From Winogradskyella pelagia (lineage in GTDB: Bacteria; Bacteroidota; Bacteroidia; Flavobacteriales; Flavobacteriaceae), in assembly GCF_017581965.1 (NCBI RefSeq), contig NZ_JAGEVF010000008.1, positions 1-64,000 on the forward strand: 64,000 nucleotides of DNA. The letters run 5' to 3'. Position numbers and translations under genes: made by a program. The notes beneath the pieces were generated by a model that was not told the DNA's origin, searched no databases, and saw only the letters and a list, made by a program, of their open reading frames with translations. This document shows, piece after piece, positions 29,701 to 36,368 of the stretch (within the stretch, counting starts at the first letter, position 1; each line of letters starts with the position of its first letter).

Positions 29701-31318
29701 CTGCTTTTTGTAGATCGAGAAAGCGTGTATATGTTTGCTCAAATACCTTCGCAAATCTTTTGAAGATATCGTGAGCTTCCGGTACCGATTCTCTTGTAAT
29801 AAACAGAAGGTATCCATATCTAAAATACACGACATGATCAATTTGGAAGGTAGGAAACCCTTTATTGGTTTTCTTTAGTTGTTTTAGTACCTGTCCAATA
29901 CCAGGGAGCGTGCTCATAAATTCATAATGAGCGACACAGTCTTCTCCTGAGAATTCCCTTATTAGTAGAGTTTCGCCGTCTTGACCTTTGTCATAGTATT
30001 CTTTAAAAATTCCTGTTCTGGGTACGTTATATGTAGTGAGTTCCCCTTTCTCGTTACCAAACCATTCTTTTGATTCCTCTTCCCCATAGATATTAAAGGC
30101 ACAGCCCCAGGTTTTAATGCCAAGTTCTCTTACCTGAGCATCCAAAAGAAAAGAGGCCTCTGACAATTCTTCACTTTTTTGCATGGCCATGGTGCGGCTT
30201 CGTACTTTCTCCAGTGCCAATTCTATTTCAACTTCGCGTGATTGCTGTTCTGATTTTTTTAAATCAAGAAAACGACGGTGGGCTAAATCAAAGGCACCCG
30301 CAAATTGTACTAATAATTTAAGGGCTTCCTTAGGTGGATTTTTTACTATTCCTGGTAAACTATAACCTATTTCTCCATGGGTGGTGCGCGCCATGATGAA
30401 CGTTAAGCCTCCAATATGTCGAATATCGTCTTGACTTGGTGCCTGAGGATCAATGCTTTTAAAATCCCCGAGGTTTACCATCTTATCAACGTAATCGATA
30501 GCTTCTTCGACATTCATAGCATGTACAACGGTAGGTTCATTACTTTTCTCCCATTTTGCTAACAATGGGATATCACCATGTATATGTCTGGGCAGTGTCA
30601 TTACAAAACCAATTCGACTCCCATCACCGGACGTCATGGCCTTTTCATAGGTTTCCGTACCCCACATCATGTGCCAGAAGTACTGGGCTTCGTGCCCTAG
30701 TTTAATGAATTCGTTACGCATAGTGACAACGATATCTAACAAATCGCTAGATTTTTTCATAGATGTTGCTTCTGCTCTGATATGATTCAATGCACTTGCT
30801 ATTTCTAATTCCCTATTCTTTTGCTCTAGCTCAGTTGTCCTTCGCTGAATAGCCTCCCTGAGCTCTTGATTTTCTGCGTTAATTTTATCAAATCCAATGG
30901 TTTGACCTTCTTCAGACTTAGAGTCAGGCATAGAAAAGTGTTGATAGAGAAAGCGCCAGCCTTGTTTCGCACGATGCATAATGGAGGACAGTCGGAATCG
31001 TCCATAATAAGTCCATTGTTCTTTATTTAAAAACCAGACGTCACAGAAGTGTGTTATGAAAATATGCTCGTCAAATTGTTCAAGCGTTTTGGTTTCATTT
31101 CGTAAGTCCATCATTCCTGCAAATTGCTCCCCTGTTAATTCAAAAAACTTGGTAGTCTCTTTTCTGTCTAAAAATTCTTCATTATCAGTTGAACCAATAA
31201 AATGATAATCGTCGTCAAAATATGAATTATAGGTTATGACATCATCATTTAAATACGCCTGCATCCATGTGTTATAGACCTTTAAAATTTCTTTTTCTTT
31301 GGTTTTGGTTAATTGCAT
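23732..31318 (-). CDS. Giant soluble histidine kinase with 11 tandem sensor-like modules (2528 aa)
   Basis: The chain begins with an NTF2/SnoaL-like domain (about 1-135, ending GWRFLYQHFS) and a coiled coil. Eleven modules of about 190 residues follow. Each opens with a helix of the form REAQIEAALEKVRSRTMAM and ends with a variant of KRFAKVFEQTYTRFLDL. The opening helices lie near residues 186, 376, 559, 749, 943, 1137, 1329, 1516, 1704, 1889 and 2082. Each module core resembles a GAF-type sensor fold. A DHp with His2293 (AGIAHEIQNPL) and an HATPase (DNGNGMP, FQPFFTTKPTG, GTGLGLSLSYDI) close the protein. No signal peptide or membrane helix is present. It starts 3 nt after the upstream kinase gene. 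Short flavobacterial kinases with one or a few such modules are common; eleven is exceptional to my knowledge. Confidence 0.93.
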   Translation of the reverse strand: MQLTKTKEKEILKVYNTWMQAYLNDDVITYNSYFDDDYHFIGSTDNEEFLDRKETTKFFELTGEQFAGMMDLRNETKTLEQFDEHIFITHFCDVWFLNKEQWTYYGRFRLSSIMHRAKQGWRFLYQHFSMPDSKSEEGQTIGFDKINAENQELREAIQRRTTELEQKNRELEIASALNHIRAEATSMKKSSDLLDIVVTMRNEFIKLGHEAQYFWHMMWGTETYEKAMTSGDGSRIGFVMTLPRHIHGDIPLLAKWEKSNEPTVVHAMNVEEAIDYVDKMVNLGDFKSIDPQAPSQDDIRHIGGLTFIMARTTHGEIGYSLPGIVKNPPKEALKLLVQFAGAFDLAHRRFLDLKKSEQQSREVEIELALEKVRSRTMAMQKSEELSEASFLLDAQVRELGIKTWGCAFNIYGEEESKEWFGNEKGELTTYNVPRTGIFKEYYDKGQDGETLLIREFSGEDCVAHYEFMSTLPGIGQVLKQLKKTNKGFPTFQIDHVVYFRYGYLLFITRESVPEAHDIFKRFAKVFEQTYTRFLDLQKAEAQAREAQIEAALERVRAKSMAMQSSDELETIIQVVHDQFVDLGITLDHAGFIMDYKTNDDMIIWLADEHKVTPQIRLSYFDSPHWNSYIEAKEKGHQLFVNHLDFKVKNKFYKEIFKYIPQLPKEAKTFYLQIPSLTIATALVDTIGLYIENFSGVQYNEEDQKILLRFAEAFQQTYTRFLDLQKAEAQARESQIEAALEKVRSRSLAVHKSEEFKEVVSIVFEKLKELQIPATAVGIGVKIKGSKNLNSYVCGENEAGLVITNYRLPYFNNEISKDLCNVFDKESNLFKGHYSKKVKDSFYKYILEETPEFKSLPDDILSMIFNSQSYTITMVASDQVVFNINDFEGNDLAEHEIDILKRFSRVFNQAYIRFLDLLKAEAQARESQINLAVERVRAQALAMHKSEEIMKVVAKLKDEVMSLDIPNVVAATIFLNEGDDKVRMWDLSTLDINDTNDYEVPFDITFKLKKKDPDLYVKRVWENKDDFFVEVQKGKDFKRIIAWLRENDQIKVADEVEEYTISTELKELYHAVKKLNNGKLVIDLMDPPSEEMQTILTKMGAAFDLAYKRFEDLQRAEAQTREAQIEAALEKIRSRSLAMHKPEELQEVVAVVAKKLKDLGVIFDAGGVILCTYFPDNKDVMHWISADDFSYSGNYLVPYFENPIFDNAWDSKMRGDAYFSEEFSVEVKNDFFTHCFEHSDYKNFPDEFKQHALQAKQHHLSAAWSKNSAIIIPSLTGVIPSDSDADILKRFAKVFEQAYIRFMDLQKAEAQAREAQVEMSLEKVRSRTMAMQASSELPQAANTLFLEVQALGIPAWSAGYCIWEDDSKTSASCNMSSEGVIQKEFSLPTIGEGYDFFTPQKNGESFYVKELGGKKLVKHYEFMTNLPIVGEIFKDFEAKGIALPTFQIFHICYFKHGYVMFITYESVPNAHDIFKRFTGVFEQTYTRFLDLERAEAQTREAQIEMALEKVRSRTMAMQKGEELQEVVVLLYKELIKLGVTNFVTCGYVEINEATQRQSTWVTNPGGDSLGLFHLPLTGDATFDARYKAWKEQQEVFHQTVAGKVRQKHLEYAITTFNSKEAEEMVMQQFPDPTVFYCFNFPQGYLHIVSGSRLDKAEEILMARFTRVFEQTYTRFLDLERAEAQAREAQIEMALEKVRSRTMAMQHSDELQDAAQVLFNEITGLGIPSWSCGYNVLSDDKKSCVSWMSSEGQYQKPFTLIFEKEASFIEMYEFFKSDETLLVQELSGKAIEDHYDYMKTLPTLIPIFKDFDALEIPIPEYQINHLCKFSKGYLLFITYKKVPDAHNVFKRFTKVFEQTYTRFLDLKQAEARARESQIQSALERVRSQSMGMQSTADFGEVTTEMFTQLRNFGEDLFATGIVFCDKRKGHVEQWHSIPGGGMLSPMIVPIDLDYIHQYRYDQWKTGKELFSIEIPSDFIEQHFEDIFKLPSAQITLKDLEERNAPMPAPPPWEIDYGASFKNGYLLISSLKPLENTDILPRFAKVFEQAYTRFLDLQTAEKNAYKSRVETALERVRARALAMQEPDELRDVASVLRTEMGLLGIEELETCSIYILDDDVSNAECWYALKDAKSKSKKLISDHISMDFSKTWVGKQMLNFHDSDNETTSIAMKGAQRKEWIHYCAEQSKALQTYYGDDIPERTYHLHKFSNGAIGAASAVDISEESWVLLKRCASVFSLAYSRFKDLTQAKIDLKRLKTEKKRAEEALSELQTTQKQLIQSEKMASLGELTAGIAHEIQNPLNFVNNFSEVSKELLEEMQEEIDNGDVEEAKAIMEDIIQNLEKINHHGKRADGIVKGMLQHSRANGDKKEPTDINALADEYLRLAYHGLRAKDQSFNAELVTDFDESIETVDIIPQDIGRVILNLLTNAFYVVNEKKKTGIEDYKPTVSISTKKKSKVIEIRVTDNGNGMPESLKEKIFQPFFTTKPTGEGTGLGLSLSYDIITKGHGGDLKVVSKEGEGTTFTIEIPHK
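24570..30790 (-). repeat. Coding tandem repeat: 11 modules of about 570 bp
   Basis: Repeating units within the giant kinase gene, period about 560-580 bp (boundaries approximate). The linker helices are strongly conserved. The cores fall into at least two types. Modules 2, 7 and 9 share FKRF with an aromatic-rich PTFQIxHxxYF core and an ExVPxAHDIFKRF motif. Modules 3, 4 and 6 share a different core with a conserved S/P-Y-F segment. Cores have diverged while linkers have not. Confidence 0.85.
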
Positions 31319-31321
31319 GGA

Positions 31322-32374
31322 TTACTGATTTAAAGGAATCTGAATGGTAAAAATACTGCCCTCTTTATTTTTAGTTTCTAAAGTCAAGTTTCCACCTATG
31401 GCTTTAACTATATCATAACTAAGACTTAATCCAAGTCCAGTACCTTGACCTGTCGGTTTTGTTGTAAAAAAGGGTTGAAAAATTTTATCCTTGATATTCT
31501 GGGGAACACCATTACCATTATCCTTAACGCCTATTTTTATACCGTCTTTTTCTTTTTTGGTAGACACCTCAACAGTTGGATGGAACTTCTCCGCATCTAA
31601 TTCCGACAAGGCCTTTTGTTTTTCAGTGCAGGCATGAAACGCATTGGTGATTAAGTTTAATAGTACTCTTCCAAGGTCTTGAGGTACGACTTGAAGTGAT
31701 TCAATAGAGTCGTCTAAATTGGTGATTAATTTAGCATTAAAAGATTTGTCCTTAGCTCTTAAGCCATGATAGGCCAAACGCAGGTATTCATCAACAAGCG
31801 TGTTGATGTCCGTATCCTCCTTTTCACCAGAATCCTTTCGACTATGCTGCAACATTCCTTTTACAATGCCATCAGCACGTTGGCCATGATGCAAGATTTT
31901 TTCGAGATTTGCAATGACGTCGCTGGCAATGGCTTCTACTTCTTCGGTGTCACCATTTTTTAATTCTTCCAACATTTCCTCTAGGAGCTCCTTGCTTACC
32001 TCACTAAAATTATTGACAAAATTGAGAGGGTTTTGGATTTCATGGGCAATACCAGCGGTAAGTTCACCCAAACTGGCCATTTTCTCAGCTTGGATTAATT
32101 GTGTTTGTGCCATTTTTAAGTCTTGCAAGGATGTGTTAAGGGCTTCATTTGTTTTTTCAATGGCTGCTCGTTTCTGTTCTAGTTCTTCAATGGTTTCTTC
32201 TAGAAGTATAGCCGTGGTTCGCTTTACTTTGTTAGTGCGTTCTAATTTGAACTCTAATATTTCTAGGGCTGAACTCGCTTTTTTGAGTGCTCTAATAATT
32301 CGGTCTTCATCCTCTGACGAGATGTGTTTAGAGGCTTCAATTACATCTTTTATGATTTGCAGGTCCTTGTTCAT
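31322..32374 (-). CDS. Soluble histidine kinase, minimal
   Basis: A 350-residue kinase. A short helical N-terminus (about 1-70, MNKDLQIIKDVIEASKHISS) has no recognised sensor domain. A coiled coil follows (about 55-95), then a DHp with His111 (AGIAHEIQNPLNFVNN) and an HATPase with DNGNGVP, FQPFFTTKPTG and GTGLGLSLSYDI. The start at 32374 is chosen because it forms an ATGA overlap with the stop of the upstream FIST gene; the frame also opens at 32398. It is translationally coupled to FIST, so the FIST protein may be its sensory partner, as in NosP-kinase pairs. Confidence 0.93.
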   Translation of the reverse strand: MNKDLQIIKDVIEASKHISSEDEDRIIRALKKASSALEILEFKLERTNKVKRTTAILLEETIEELEQKRAAIEKTNEALNTSLQDLKMAQTQLIQAEKMASLGELTAGIAHEIQNPLNFVNNFSEVSKELLEEMLEELKNGDTEEVEAIASDVIANLEKILHHGQRADGIVKGMLQHSRKDSGEKEDTDINTLVDEYLRLAYHGLRAKDKSFNAKLITNLDDSIESLQVVPQDLGRVLLNLITNAFHACTEKQKALSELDAEKFHPTVEVSTKKEKDGIKIGVKDNGNGVPQNIKDKIFQPFFTTKPTGQGTGLGLSLSYDIVKAIGGNLTLETKNKEGSIFTIQIPLNQ

Positions 32375-33531
32375 TCTTTTTCTTTTAGCGTTACCCAACA
32401 GCAGGCGCCTGAATGAAAATTTTGCCTTCCATTTAAAACCCTTCCATATTCACCATAGGTAAAAAACCCAGCCATAGGGGTTTGCCATACCTCAGCAAGG
32501 CCATTGTTCTCATCATTAATCATAGGACCAAGAATGGGATTCCTGCCAGCGCAAGAAAAAATCAATAGGGCATCTGCACCTTCTTTAGTATCTTGTTTTA
32601 ATTGGGTAGCTTTTTCAATGACTTCTTCAACAATATCAAATTCTGGTGGGCTTGTAAACCAAAATTTTGAACCTTCTGGCATTGGGATGTCAATCACAAG
32701 TGCCTTCTCGGTAGCATCAATTCTCATTGGTGTTTTTAGTATGGTTTCGTTGTTGTCTCGTTCTACGATAAAGGGATACTCAATTGACACGTCTTCAAAT
32801 ACTTTAAAATCTTTTTCAGCCATTTTATCTTCTTTTCCCAGATACTTCAAATACAATTCCACCGCAGATTTACCATCGATTTCATAAAGGAGTTGGCCTT
32901 TACTCTTGGTAACGGTTCTAGTAATCCCAAGAGGTTTCCAACCTGTAACGGCCATACCCTTTAATGCGATTTTATCTCCGTTTAGGACTAAGGCGACTAT
33001 GCCATATTTAGCTTCTTTTTTATTGGTAAAAACAAAAGTTTCCTTTAGCTGCCAATCGTCTCCTGCCTTTCCGCCAAAGAAGATTTTATCAGGCCCAAGA
33101 TTTCTTTCTAAACTTTCTACGAGTTTTTCTCCCTCAAAATGATCTCCCTTTTGGTTGATACCAGGACTACAAAGTATGAGTGAGGGGTTGCTGAATTGTT
33201 TTAAAGCATTGTTTGCCAAATTTAAAGCAGCTTTATCCAGATTTCCATCTTCAAAATCTTCAAATAGAATCGTGTAGTTCTCCTTGGATAATTCTAAAAG
33301 CAGTATTGCAATTTCACCCTCCGATTGGTGACCATTTATAAATTCGCCGCAAGAGGTTGCACCAAAAACATCGATATTTTTGGAATCTAGCCATTGATAG
33401 ATGGCCTTTCTGTCTTGTTTAACAGAAATAAAGAGGATTGCAATTGTTGGAGAGAAGCCATCTGACATACTGTTCTCTATGGCTATTTTGGCAGCTTCTG
33501 TTGATTTGCCTTGAATAGATTTTGCTTTCAT
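32371..33531 (-). CDS. FIST domain sensor protein (third FIST gene)
   Basis: A 386-residue protein with FIST_N (about 20-200; FGATSCGEFI, GGKAGDDW) and FIST_C (about 215-375; FSCAGRNPILGP, PMAGFFTYGEYG, then a C-terminal FHSGACCWVTLKEK). FIST proteins are predicted ligand-binding signalling modules, and one subgroup (NosP) binds haem and senses nitric oxide for a partner kinase. The start at 33531 is preferred: it lies 2 nt after the upstream FIST stop, and the frame extension to 33561 would overlap it. Compared with its two paralogues, the FHNxTCC-type motif reads FHSGACC here. Confidence 0.93.
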   Translation of the reverse strand: MKAKSIQGKSTEAAKIAIENSMSDGFSPTIAILFISVKQDRKAIYQWLDSKNIDVFGATSCGEFINGHQSEGEIAILLLELSKENYTILFEDFEDGNLDKAALNLANNALKQFSNPSLILCSPGINQKGDHFEGEKLVESLERNLGPDKIFFGGKAGDDWQLKETFVFTNKKEAKYGIVALVLNGDKIALKGMAVTGWKPLGITRTVTKSKGQLLYEIDGKSAVELYLKYLGKEDKMAEKDFKVFEDVSIEYPFIVERDNNETILKTPMRIDATEKALVIDIPMPEGSKFWFTSPPEFDIVEEVIEKATQLKQDTKEGADALLIFSCAGRNPILGPMINDENNGLAEVWQTPMAGFFTYGEYGRVLNGRQNFHSGACCWVTLKEKE

Positions 33532-33533
33532 TA

Positions 33534-34673
33534 TTATTTTTCTTTTAACGTCACAACACAACAGGTGTTATTGTGAAACTCGTGCTTCCCAGTTTTGGAT
33601 TTACCATATTCACCATAACTGAAAAATCCAATCATTGGGGCATTCCAAACCTGCTGCACTTGCTCTAATTCCTCAGGCATCATAACACCAAAAGATAAGC
33701 GTCTGCTGATACAAGAAAACATAATGATTGCATCTGCATCCATTTGAGCTGAGGATTTGAGTTGTTCACATTCGTCAACAACCGCTTCAATCGCATCAAA
33801 ATCTGGTGGTAGTGAAAAACGTACTTTTGCACCTTGGGTAACATTACCAGCACAGATGAGAGACCTATCTTCTTTATTGGCAAACATTGCGGTCCGCATT
33901 ACTGGTGACACACCAGGTCTTTCCATTTGTAAGGGATAGTAGGAGGATAATTGACTCACAATTTCCTTTCCACTCTCCACATCCATTTCAATTCCTAGAT
34001 ATTTCATAATCATATCCAAAGCAGGTTTATCATCTATGGTATAAACAATATTACCCTCACTTTTTGTGATGGTTTTTGTGGTACCGATGGGCTTCCATCC
34101 ACAGGTAGCTATACCATTAACTTCAATTTTAGACTTATCGATTATAAGAGCAACAATACCCTTGTCACTACTTTTATTAAAAGTAAACACTTTTGGCCCT
34201 TTTAATGCAAGGTCATCACCAGCCATGCCACCAAAAATCGTTACCTCTTTACCATAGCCTTCAGTGATGCCTTCTATTATGGCTTCCCCATCCTGGGACA
34301 ACCATCCCGAAGCGATAATAAAGGCAGCATTTGAAAAGGTTGCTTTGCCAATTTGTCCTAATTTATTAGAAATATCGAAACTACTTTTATCACCTGTCTC
34401 TAGAAATACTAGTCTAAAATACTCAGGATTTACATCAAGTAACATTAAAGTAATGCTGTATTCTTCAATTACACCATCAATAAATTCACCTGATGTCGTC
34501 GCACCAAAAACCTGAATGCCCTTTGAATTTAGATAAACAGCTAGTTCTTGATCATCATGGTCAATAGACAGAAACACAATAGCTAAATTTGGAGTATGGC
34601 CCTTCTTTAGCATCTTTTCTGTTTTATTCACAACAGAATTATAATCTGGTCCCTTGATGGTAATTGCTTTCAT
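33534..34673 (-). CDS. FIST domain sensor protein (second FIST gene)
   Basis: A 379-residue FIST_N/FIST_C protein. Landmarks are FGATTSGEFI (about residues 52-61), GGMAGDDLALKGP (about 150), GWKPIGTTKTITKSEGN (about 205-221), FSCISRRLSFGVMM (about 325) and EFHNNTCCVVTLKEK at the C-terminus. It has no membrane segment or signal peptide, so it is cytoplasmic. It is spaced 10 nt from the EthD gene upstream and 2 nt from the next FIST gene. The three FIST proteins have diverged clearly, which suggests different ligands or partners. Confidence 0.93.
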   Translation of the reverse strand: MKAITIKGPDYNSVVNKTEKMLKKGHTPNLAIVFLSIDHDDQELAVYLNSKGIQVFGATTSGEFIDGVIEEYSITLMLLDVNPEYFRLVFLETGDKSSFDISNKLGQIGKATFSNAAFIIASGWLSQDGEAIIEGITEGYGKEVTIFGGMAGDDLALKGPKVFTFNKSSDKGIVALIIDKSKIEVNGIATCGWKPIGTTKTITKSEGNIVYTIDDKPALDMIMKYLGIEMDVESGKEIVSQLSSYYPLQMERPGVSPVMRTAMFANKEDRSLICAGNVTQGAKVRFSLPPDFDAIEAVVDECEQLKSSAQMDADAIIMFSCISRRLSFGVMMPEELEQVQQVWNAPMIGFFSYGEYGKSKTGKHEFHNNTCCVVTLKEK

Positions 34674-34683
34674 ATGGATTTAT

Positions 34684-34992
34684 TTACAAATCTAGGGTAT
34701 GACCAATCAAGATTTGCACACCTGCAAAGGCGAAATTTGCTAAATCGTCCGTTGTGGCCTGCCCTTCAGGAGAACCCATGGATTCTTGCATTTGAGCCTC
34801 ATCTCTAAAATAGAGCTCTGCCATTAAATAGTAATCAGACGGAGCGCCACCTGGTCCGCTCAAAATTCTCGTAATTTCATATTTTAATAACCCCTCAATT
34901 TGATTAACAAGTGGCATATGCTTGTCTTTGTAATAAGCATCAAAGGCACTTGGATTTTCTGGATTGTTGTAAAGAACTGAAATTTTAAACAT
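34684..34992 (-). CDS. EthD family small protein
   Basis: A 102-residue protein matching the EthD (PF07110) pattern: KISVLYNNPENPSAFDAYY, then HMPLVNQIEGLLKYEI, then DYYLMAELYFRD. These are small ferredoxin-like alpha-beta proteins that form dimeric barrels. EthD itself assists ethyl tert-butyl ether degradation. Related dimeric alpha-beta barrels bind haem or small hydrophobic ligands. Its position between two FIST genes suggests a role in handling or sensing the same ligand (inference). Confidence 0.87.
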   Translation of the reverse strand: MFKISVLYNNPENPSAFDAYYKDKHMPLVNQIEGLLKYEITRILSGPGGAPSDYYLMAELYFRDEAQMQESMGSPEGQATTDDLANFAFAGVQILIGHTLDL

Positions 34993-35010
34993 ATTTAGAT
35001 TGATTAATTG

Positions 35011-36150
35011 TTACTTTTCTTTGAGTGCAACCATACAGGTTGTAAGATTATGCATTTCGAGATTTCCTCCTGTAGCTCTGGCCAATTCTGCGTTACTAAA
35101 CATACCCACCATTGGGACATTGTAAACCTTTTTAACACCTTCAACTTCTTCAGTCATTAATGGACCTAAAGCCATTAATCGTCCAGCGCAACTAAAGACT
35201 ATCAAGGCATCAGCTTCAGGCATTTTTGTAGACTTCAAATTCTCAAGGTCTTTGATAACTTTTTCCATAACATCAAAATCAGGTGGAATGGAAAATTTTA
35301 CTTTGGAGCCTTCCGGTACAGTGCCACTTGTGTAATAGGATCGGTCGCTCCAATCCACAATCAATGGCGGTCGCATTACGGGATCGCCTTTTTCTCTTTG
35401 TAATTGCAATGGAAAGTTTGCCGCGATTTCTAGAAGTAAATCCTTATTATCAGGGGTCACATTTTGGATGCCACCGTATCGAGCGGTTATGTCTACTGCA
35501 CATTCATTATTAATTGTATACACATGATTTCCTTCACTTTTGGTTACCGTTTTTTCAGTGCCAACGGCCTTCCATCCGCAACTGGCAACGCCTTGAATCT
35601 CAATTTTATTCTCGTCTAGTATAAGCGCCAACATTGCTTCTTTACTTTCTATAGTATTTGTAAATACATAGGTGTCCGTAAAGGAAAAATCGTCTCCAGC
35701 CGCACAACCAAAGGCATTGACGTCTTTGCCAACTATGCCTTCAATACCCCTTAGGATTTCTTCTCCATCGGTGGCAGGGTGACTTAAACCTGTTAGAAAT
35801 GCTGGATTTTGAAATTTAGACTTCGCTTTGCGTGCTACACCAACAGCTACTTCCTTATAATTTTTATCGGTGAAGGCCTCAAAATGAATCTCAAAATAAT
35901 CAGGATGAATATCTGTAAGTAGTATACTAATAGAACCCTTTTCAATAGTTTCATCAATAAACTCCCCATTGGTGGTGACTCCAAAAATTTGAATATTATT
36001 TTTTGATAAAAGCGCGCTTACAGCCTTTCTGTCTTGCTCAATTGATAAAAAAACAAAGGCTAAAGTGGGTTTGAATCCATCTTTGAGAGCATCGGTTAAT
36101 TTAAATGTAGTCTCTTTTAAGGAAAACGTGCTTAGAGTTTTAGCAATCAT
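35011..36150 (-). CDS. FIST domain sensor protein (first FIST gene)
   Basis: A 379-residue FIST_N/FIST_C protein and the first gene of the operon. Motifs are FGVTTNGEFI, GCAAGDDFSF, SCGWKAVGTEKTVTKSEGN, FSCAGRLMALGPLM, PMVGMFSNAELAR and a C-terminal EMHNLTTCMVALKEK. It is cytoplasmic by sequence. The EthD gene follows 18 nt downstream. It is preceded by a 218-bp gap containing the asnB terminator and a possible promoter. Confidence 0.93.
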   Translation of the reverse strand: MIAKTLSTFSLKETTFKLTDALKDGFKPTLAFVFLSIEQDRKAVSALLSKNNIQIFGVTTNGEFIDETIEKGSISILLTDIHPDYFEIHFEAFTDKNYKEVAVGVARKAKSKFQNPAFLTGLSHPATDGEEILRGIEGIVGKDVNAFGCAAGDDFSFTDTYVFTNTIESKEAMLALILDENKIEIQGVASCGWKAVGTEKTVTKSEGNHVYTINNECAVDITARYGGIQNVTPDNKDLLLEIAANFPLQLQREKGDPVMRPPLIVDWSDRSYYTSGTVPEGSKVKFSIPPDFDVMEKVIKDLENLKSTKMPEADALIVFSCAGRLMALGPLMTEEVEGVKKVYNVPMVGMFSNAELARATGGNLEMHNLTTCMVALKEK

Positions 36151-36282
36151 AAAGTAATATTGAGAGGTTAAGGTTAGGATGAATGGGATATCCTATAAAA
36201 ATAATGAAATTCTTACGATTATAGTATTAAATTTTTCTTTTCGACAAACTCCTTTTTTGGCTGCAATAGAAATCATCATAGC

Positions 36283-36313
36283 TAAAGTTAGATTAAACAA
36301 AAATGCCGCTAAA
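36283..36313 (-). promoter_or_regulatory. Possible promoter of the FIST-kinase operon
   Basis: On the minus strand TTTA (36313-36310) is separated by 19 nt from TAACTTTA (36290-36283), one mismatch from consensus at each element. The -33 part lies within the asnB terminator hairpin. The leader before the first FIST gene would be about 125 nt with no visible gene. Confidence 0.35.
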
Positions 36314-36325
36314 CGCGGCATTTTT
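36299..36325 (-). terminator. asnB terminator
   Basis: AAAAATGCCGC (36299-36309) and GCGGCATTTTT (36315-36325) form a perfect 11-bp stem with loop TAAAC. The structure is symmetric. Confidence 0.9.
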
Positions 36326-36368
36326 GTTCCTTTGAAAACTAGTTTCTAGTTTAATACTACTTTATTTT

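Noticed and set aside
23732..31318. Possible assembly artefact producing eleven repeats
   Set aside because: The modules differ from one another along their cores and keep an open frame over 7.6 kb, so they are not copies collapsed or multiplied by assembly.
32371..32398. Alternative upstream start for the 350-residue kinase (MGNAKRKRMNKDL)
   Set aside because: It would overlap the FIST gene by 28 nt. The ATGA overlap at 32374 is the usual pattern for this operon.
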